From Siphonodentalium dalli (lineage: Eukaryota > Mollusca > Scaphopoda > Gadilida > Siphonodentaliidae): a DNA stretch of 64,000 nt. Within the stretch, counting starts at the first letter, position 1, and every line of letters begins with the position of its first letter. The position numbers and the translations under genes were made by a program. The stretch covers positions 13,125,729 through 13,189,728 of the forward strand of contig CP136068.1 of assembly GCA_032622095.1 (NCBI GenBank), given 5' to 3'. The notes beneath the pieces are model-generated. The model did not search any database, had not been told where the DNA came from, and saw nothing but the letters and a program-made list of their open reading frames with translations. Below, in pieces: positions 59,446-64,000 of this stretch.

Positions 59446-59991
59446 TGAAGTATTTATTTATTTACAACTGTGTATACATTAGAAGTTATAATATGATACA
59501 TGAACATCATAAACACATTAGTTCGATAAAAGATGATAATTGGGTTTTACATATTGAGATGTATCAATCAATCTAGTGGGTTGGACTAAGATCTCGAGGA
59601 CACCTGGCTATCATATCTCCATGAAGAGGCAGATGTTTCAAAGAAATTTCCAGGTGCTCCTCTGTTCATGGTGCTATATATTGGCTAAATATTCTTGCGC
59701 ATATATATCAGCTACATGTGAAGTATTTATTTATTTACAACTGTGTATACATTAGAAGTTATAATATGATACATGAACATCATAAACACATTAGTTCGAT
59801 AAAAGATGATAATTGGGTTTTACATATTGAGATGTATCAATCAATCTAGTGGGTTGGACTAAGATCTCGAGGACACCTGGCTATCATATCTCCATGAAGA
59901 GGCAGATGTTTCAAAGAAATTTCCAGGTGCTCCTCTGTTCATGGTGCTATATATTGGCTAAATATTCTTGCGCATATATATCAGCTACATG
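59446..59991. repeat. Perfect 273-bp tandem duplication (2 copies)
   Basis: 59446-59718 and 59719-59991 appear identical base for base. No gene is inside. It is a very recent duplication or an assembly effect. Confidence 0.93.
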
Positions 59992-60634
59992 TGCCAGGCA
60001 CAGAGCGAGATTTTGAGTTGTTTATGTCAGTCGATGAGTCTGTTCTAAAACCCTTGTCAGATGTCAGTATTGGTAGGATCCTGATAAGTCTTGTGCTACT
60101 AACTGCATTTTCTTGTATATCAGAAGAAACTATATTTGACTGCACACTGTGACCACTATTTTTGAACAGGCCTTCCATATCTCTTGACAAATTGTAACTT
60201 TTTGTGGAAACTGTATTGAATGGAACAGACTAAATTTTGTTATTATATATATGCAATCCTCGGACGGTTCGAGGTCTCTCAGTTTGCACGAATATATGTA
60301 TCTCTTCAATAGAATGATAAATACACGTTTAATGCTTCTTCTAGTTATCTCTTTTTGCTAGCTCATTGTGTGAATGCCTTGATTGCCATTCCCATATAAA
60401 TATGACTCTTAAGAAGATATAATTGTTCAAGTGACTTATGTGGGTCATCATATGTCGGGATTGTGAAATGTGAACGCCCAACTACGTAAAATGATATGGA
60501 GATGGCCTGGTGACTGTATATAACTTATATGCGGATATCGGCGAATAGCAATCTTATCAATGATAGTGCATATCCGCTCGCCATCCATGACGCAAACGAC
60601 ACCAAATGTGATTTAATTCATGGTATATCATTAG
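59992..60634. other. Unassigned sequence
   Basis: A 69-codon minus frame (59981-60190) overlaps the end of the duplication and is probably chance. Confidence 0.3.
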
Positions 60635-61603
60635 AGAACAAGAGCTACGCTGGGCGTGCAATATACGCCCTCTCTTGGGTTGGCGGAAACTGATCAAAAA
60701 GGGGCATAACTCTGGTAAAAATTGGCGTACGGAACTCAAATTTGAACTTGACCTGTGTTTTGGTGGGAGAAAGTAATATACCAAATTATCATTGAATCCG
60801 ATAAGCTCTAGAAAAGTTATCATGCGGACAACAAATTTCAGGGATTTTCTAAGTCAAATTACGTCAAATAAGGGGCATAACTCCGGTCAAAATTGGCGGA
60901 CGGAACCCAAATTCGAACTTGAGCTGTCTTTTCTGCTAATAAACCCACACACCAAATTTGATTCACTCTAACTAAAGTTATAATCCGGACAACAAATTTC
61001 AGGGATTTTCTAAGTCAAATTACGTAAAAAAAGGGGCCATAACTCTCGCAAAAATTATCGGATTAAAACTAAATTCGGACTTGAGCTGTATTTCGATATA
61101 TGTAATCCACAAAAAAACGGGTTTTGCGTATAAAAATTCCAAAATCGAGTTATCATCCGGAAACCAAAAAACATAAGAAAAACTGAATTTTCTGAGTCGA
61201 AAAAGTGGCATAACTCAGCCAAAAATGGTCGGACAGAACCCAAGTTCGAACTTGACCTGTGTTTTGGTGGGAGAAAGTAATATACCAAATTTGGATTCAT
61301 TCCGATAAACTATACTAAAGTTATCATCCGGACAACAAATTTCAAGGATTTTCTAAGTCAAAAAACGTTAAATAAGGGCCATAACTCCGGTGAAAATTGG
61401 CGGGCGGAACCCAAATTCGAACTTGAACTTACTTTTCGGCTAATAAACCCACATACCAAATTTTACTAATTTTGGTTCACTCTAACTAAAGTTATCATCC
61501 GGACAACAGGTTAACGGACGCCCGGACGGACGGACGCCCGGCTCGACGGACGGCTCGACAGACCAATACTATAATACGGCCTTTTTTCAAAAGGGCGTAT
61601 AAA
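60635..61603. mobile_element. GGGCGT-ended element, copy 2
   Basis: It has the same start (GAGCTACGCTGGGCGTGCAA, ATACGCCCTCTCTTGGG) and end (AAAAGGGCGTATAAAA) as 48684-49387. ATACGCCCT and AGGGCGTAT form the inverted ends. Two of its internal units (CTCGCAAAAATTATCGGATT, GGGTTTTGC) are shared with the TGTCCCCC element at 32228-32320 and absent from copy 1. Confidence 0.68.
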
Positions 61604-63070
61604 AAAGGGTATGAATTTGGTGGAAATTGGTTTATTAAATCAATTGTTGATGCAATGCTGACTCGAACAACGCCATACTGCGAAGGTGATTATGTATTCG
61701 TTAGGTGGAAATCAGCGACAAAACTATTTCACCATATTTTTAAAATTTCCCCTCCCACCAACAGCGTCATTTTAGAAAATTTTAACCCGCACCATTATCT
61801 TCCTTATAAAAAGTTACCCCTCTTAGAACGCCTTGGTGCCATCTCGATTGTACCACGTGAAGTTATATATAGAACGCACACAGACAGACAAAAAGACAGA
61901 CAGACAGCACGATTTTATTTCTTGTATCATTTGAGAAGAACGTGTCTGAATTTGATGGTAATTGGTACTAAAAATATTTTTTATCAGTTTTGGTGTCCCT
62001 ATTTCGGACTCAAGCTGCACACACTAAGACTCATTAGAGATTAGAGATGCATATATATGAAATTGGTGAAAATTGGCAAGTATACAAATTCATATCAAAT
62101 TTAAGGTCCCCATATCTCTCACCCATAGGGCACCAATTTGGTGTATCTAAACAACACGATAAGATTCCTCGTATCACGGAGAAGAATATGGATCAATCTG
62201 GTGGAAATCGGCACTAAACATATAGATATAATTTGTTGTGTTCCTCTCACCTCTATGCACAACTGACTCGTATGGCCCAACTTATGACACCCTTACACCA
62301 CACGATTACACTCCTGATATCATGGAGATGATTGTTTGTAAGTTTGATGATAATCCGCGACTAAACAATTTTTTTATCAAATTTGGTGCCAATCCCTCCC
62401 CTCTCCATCCCTCACCCAAACAGCACCACTATGGCGTCTTTAAATCACGATTAGATTCCTTGTATCATGGATAAGAACGTGTATCAATTTGGTGGAAATT
62501 GGCGCTAAAAAAATTGTGCATCAATTTTGGTGCCCCTGTCCCTTTCAATGCAACCCTGACTCGAATTAGGCCACATTTGACAGATAAAAGCCACATCATT
62601 ATACTCCTCATACCATGGGGATGATTTTGTATAAGTGTGGTGGCAATCGGCGACTTATTATCAAATTTAGTGCCCACCCCCTCCCAATCTCTCATCCAAA
62701 AACAACAATTTGGCTTTGTAAAATCGCACAATTAGATTCCTTGTATCATGAAGAAGAATATATATATCAATTTGGTGGAAATCGGCGCTAAAATTAGTTT
62801 TTGTCAATTTTGGTGCCCCCTCTCCCCTTCCGTTCATCCCTGACTCAAACGACGCCACTTTTGACCTATTTAAACCACACCGTTGGATTCTTCATATCAT
62901 GGGGATATGATTATATGTAAGTTTCGTGGCAATCGGCAACAGAAAAAAATATCTGCCCCCCCCCCCCCCCTTCCGGGCACCCCTGACACGAATGGCGCGA
63001 CTTTTGCCATATTTAAACCACGCCATTAGATTCCTCATATTATGGGGATTATCTATTATATATTTTGAAA
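61604..63070. repeat. Tandem array of about 285-bp dimeric units
   Basis: ATCAATTTGGTGGAAATTGG, GCGCTAAA, TTTTGGTGCCCC, CTCTTACCC-like runs and TTAAATCACACGATTAGATT recur. GTATCATGGAGAAGAATATG-type starts lie near 62175, 62460 and 62742, and a second half-unit with ATGGGGATGATT near 62320, 62612 and 62898. ACAGACAGACAAAAAGACAG at 61880 may be the right end of one copy. Confidence 0.65.
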
Positions 63071-63074
63071 GATC

Positions 63075-63101
63075 TGTGTGTGTGTGTGTGTGTGTGTGTA
63101 T
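63075..63101. repeat. (TG)n microsatellite
   Basis: About 13 TG units followed by interrupted TG sequence, then CTCAAAAACGGCTGAGCCAA and TTCGATGAAATTTGGTATG, words common to many invertebrate repeats. Confidence 0.85.
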
Positions 63102-63770
63102 CTGTGGGTGTGTTTGTGTGTAATCGATGGACTCAAAAACGGCTGAGCCAATTTCGATGAAATTTGGTATGTGGGGGTATTTTCGGGCCACGAGTAACAT
63201 AGGCCTATTAATTTGTCCGTGCGAGGTCAACTTCTCACGTGCCGAGGTCAAATCTGTTTTTACGCTGTGTTACGGGACTTTCATTTGAGTCCGGTGCTTA
63301 CAAATCGATTCGAAATAATAACATGCCAGTCATAATAATGACACTATGACAATCTTTCGTGTTTCCTCTTTCCAACGATATATAATATGTATGTATCCGT
63401 TTTAGTTATCTGCCTCAATTATTAAGAAGAAGTGGTATGATCTTCTATCAGGGTAAAAACAATGCGTAACTTCTATGACGTCGTTGGAGGTCATAAAGTT
63501 AGATCACGTTAACTCTTAAACGGCCGATGCATTTGACTGTTTCAGACGTCTTGGCGATATCTCGGGCACCGATGGTAATTTATCTTTACGTTGAAACTTG
63601 ATAATTAATGAGCGTGTGTCTATGAGGCGTGTTTATATACTTCAGTGGAAATCAAATCGGGTTAAACTGGCGGATTTTTACTGACGAAATTTGATGCATA
63701 GGATATCTTGGTATCTGCTGGGCCGATTTCCCGGTATCCGCTGGGCCGATTTCCACCATTTTTGGGGTGT
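63102..63770. other. Repeat-derived sequence, no gene
   Basis: GGTCAACTTCTC, GCCGAGGTCAAAT and GGAGGTCATAAAG hint at the same half-site-rich repeat as the last 220 bases. GGTATCTGCTGGGCCGATTT and GGTATCCGCTGGGCCGATTT repeat in tandem at 63709-63752. Confidence 0.4.
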
Positions 63771-64000
63771 TGATGTTTGACCCCACCTGACCTTGACCTT
63801 CAAAATGGTCAATTCAAGGTCAAATCGGGTAAAACCGGATGGATTTCGACGGGTACTTTTGTCGGGTACTTTTGTTCGGGCACTGTGTTTTGGACGGGTC
63901 AAATCGTGACCCCACTTGACCTTGGCCTTCAAAATAGACATTCAAGGTCAAAGCCCGGACGAAGTCCTTGACCTTCAAAATGGTCCATTCAAGGTCAAAG
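63771..64000. repeat. Repeat rich in TCAAGGTCA half-sites
   Basis: TTGACCTTCAAAATGG and ATTCAAGGTCAAA alternate at least three times, each pair inverted, up to the window edge. The array continues outside. Confidence 0.75.

Noticed and set aside
61655-62044. 129-codon plus frame
   Set aside because: It starts and ends inside the 285-bp repeat array and shows no domain; similar frames in other units are broken.

Overview
The window looks like a gene-poor, AT-rich stretch of an invertebrate animal genome. Phase-1 introns of 0.8-19 kb split one immunoglobulin-superfamily (IgSF) gene, and the rest is crowded with decayed transposable elements and tandem repeats. The repeat style (internal units ending in runs of CGGACGGACG, words such as CATACCAAATTTGG and TTATCATCCGGAAACC, units around AAGATGGCTGCTGG) resembles what I know from lophotrochozoans, molluscs above all. 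That placement is inference, not proof.

The only convincing host gene is on the minus strand. Seven exons (47565-47257, 46475-46227, 27226-26939, 19643-19359, 12419-12141, 4733-4461, 1254-967 in transcription order) each encode one Ig-like domain of 83-103 residues. Each ends one base into a codon at a GTAAGT or GTGAGT donor, and each begins two bases into a codon. Joining them rebuilds the V-x-[Y/W/F]-[P/A]-P type linker at most junctions, which is strong internal support for the boundaries. The model totals 1971 coding bases (657 residues), with no signal peptide, membrane segment or stop, so both ends lie outside the window. Around these exons are remains of other exons: a clear decayed copy at 9743-9858, a weaker one at 29640-29738, and a 137-bp tandem array (11701-12111) whose unit carries the tail and splice donor of the 12141-12419 exon.

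The rest is mobile or repetitive DNA. At 15688-18688 lies a gypsy-type LTR retrotransposon with 123-bp LTRs, a 5-bp target duplication, a primer-binding site and a polypurine tract. It is internally deleted and broken by frameshifts. At 20.2-22.0 kb and 33.7-40.2 kb are arrays of a 164-bp repeat; the second is interrupted by a 3157-bp block made of three identical 451-bp units with terminal inverted repeats, alternating with two identical 902-bp spacers. Several families of inverted-repeat elements with internal tandem units cover 29.8-32.7, 40.6-41.4, 43.9-44.6, 48.0-51.4, 52.9-53.6, 58.0-58.4 and 60.6-63.1 kb. Small TTAA-bounded hairpin elements (piggyBac-like MITEs) sit at 7.0, 13.0 and 46.8 kb.

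From 47.6 kb to the end I see no convincing host exon. No CRISPR, operon or bacterial feature is present. The most unusual signals are the duplication of exon tails with their splice donors, the trimeric inverted-repeat block, and the re-use of the same internal tandem words between different element ends.
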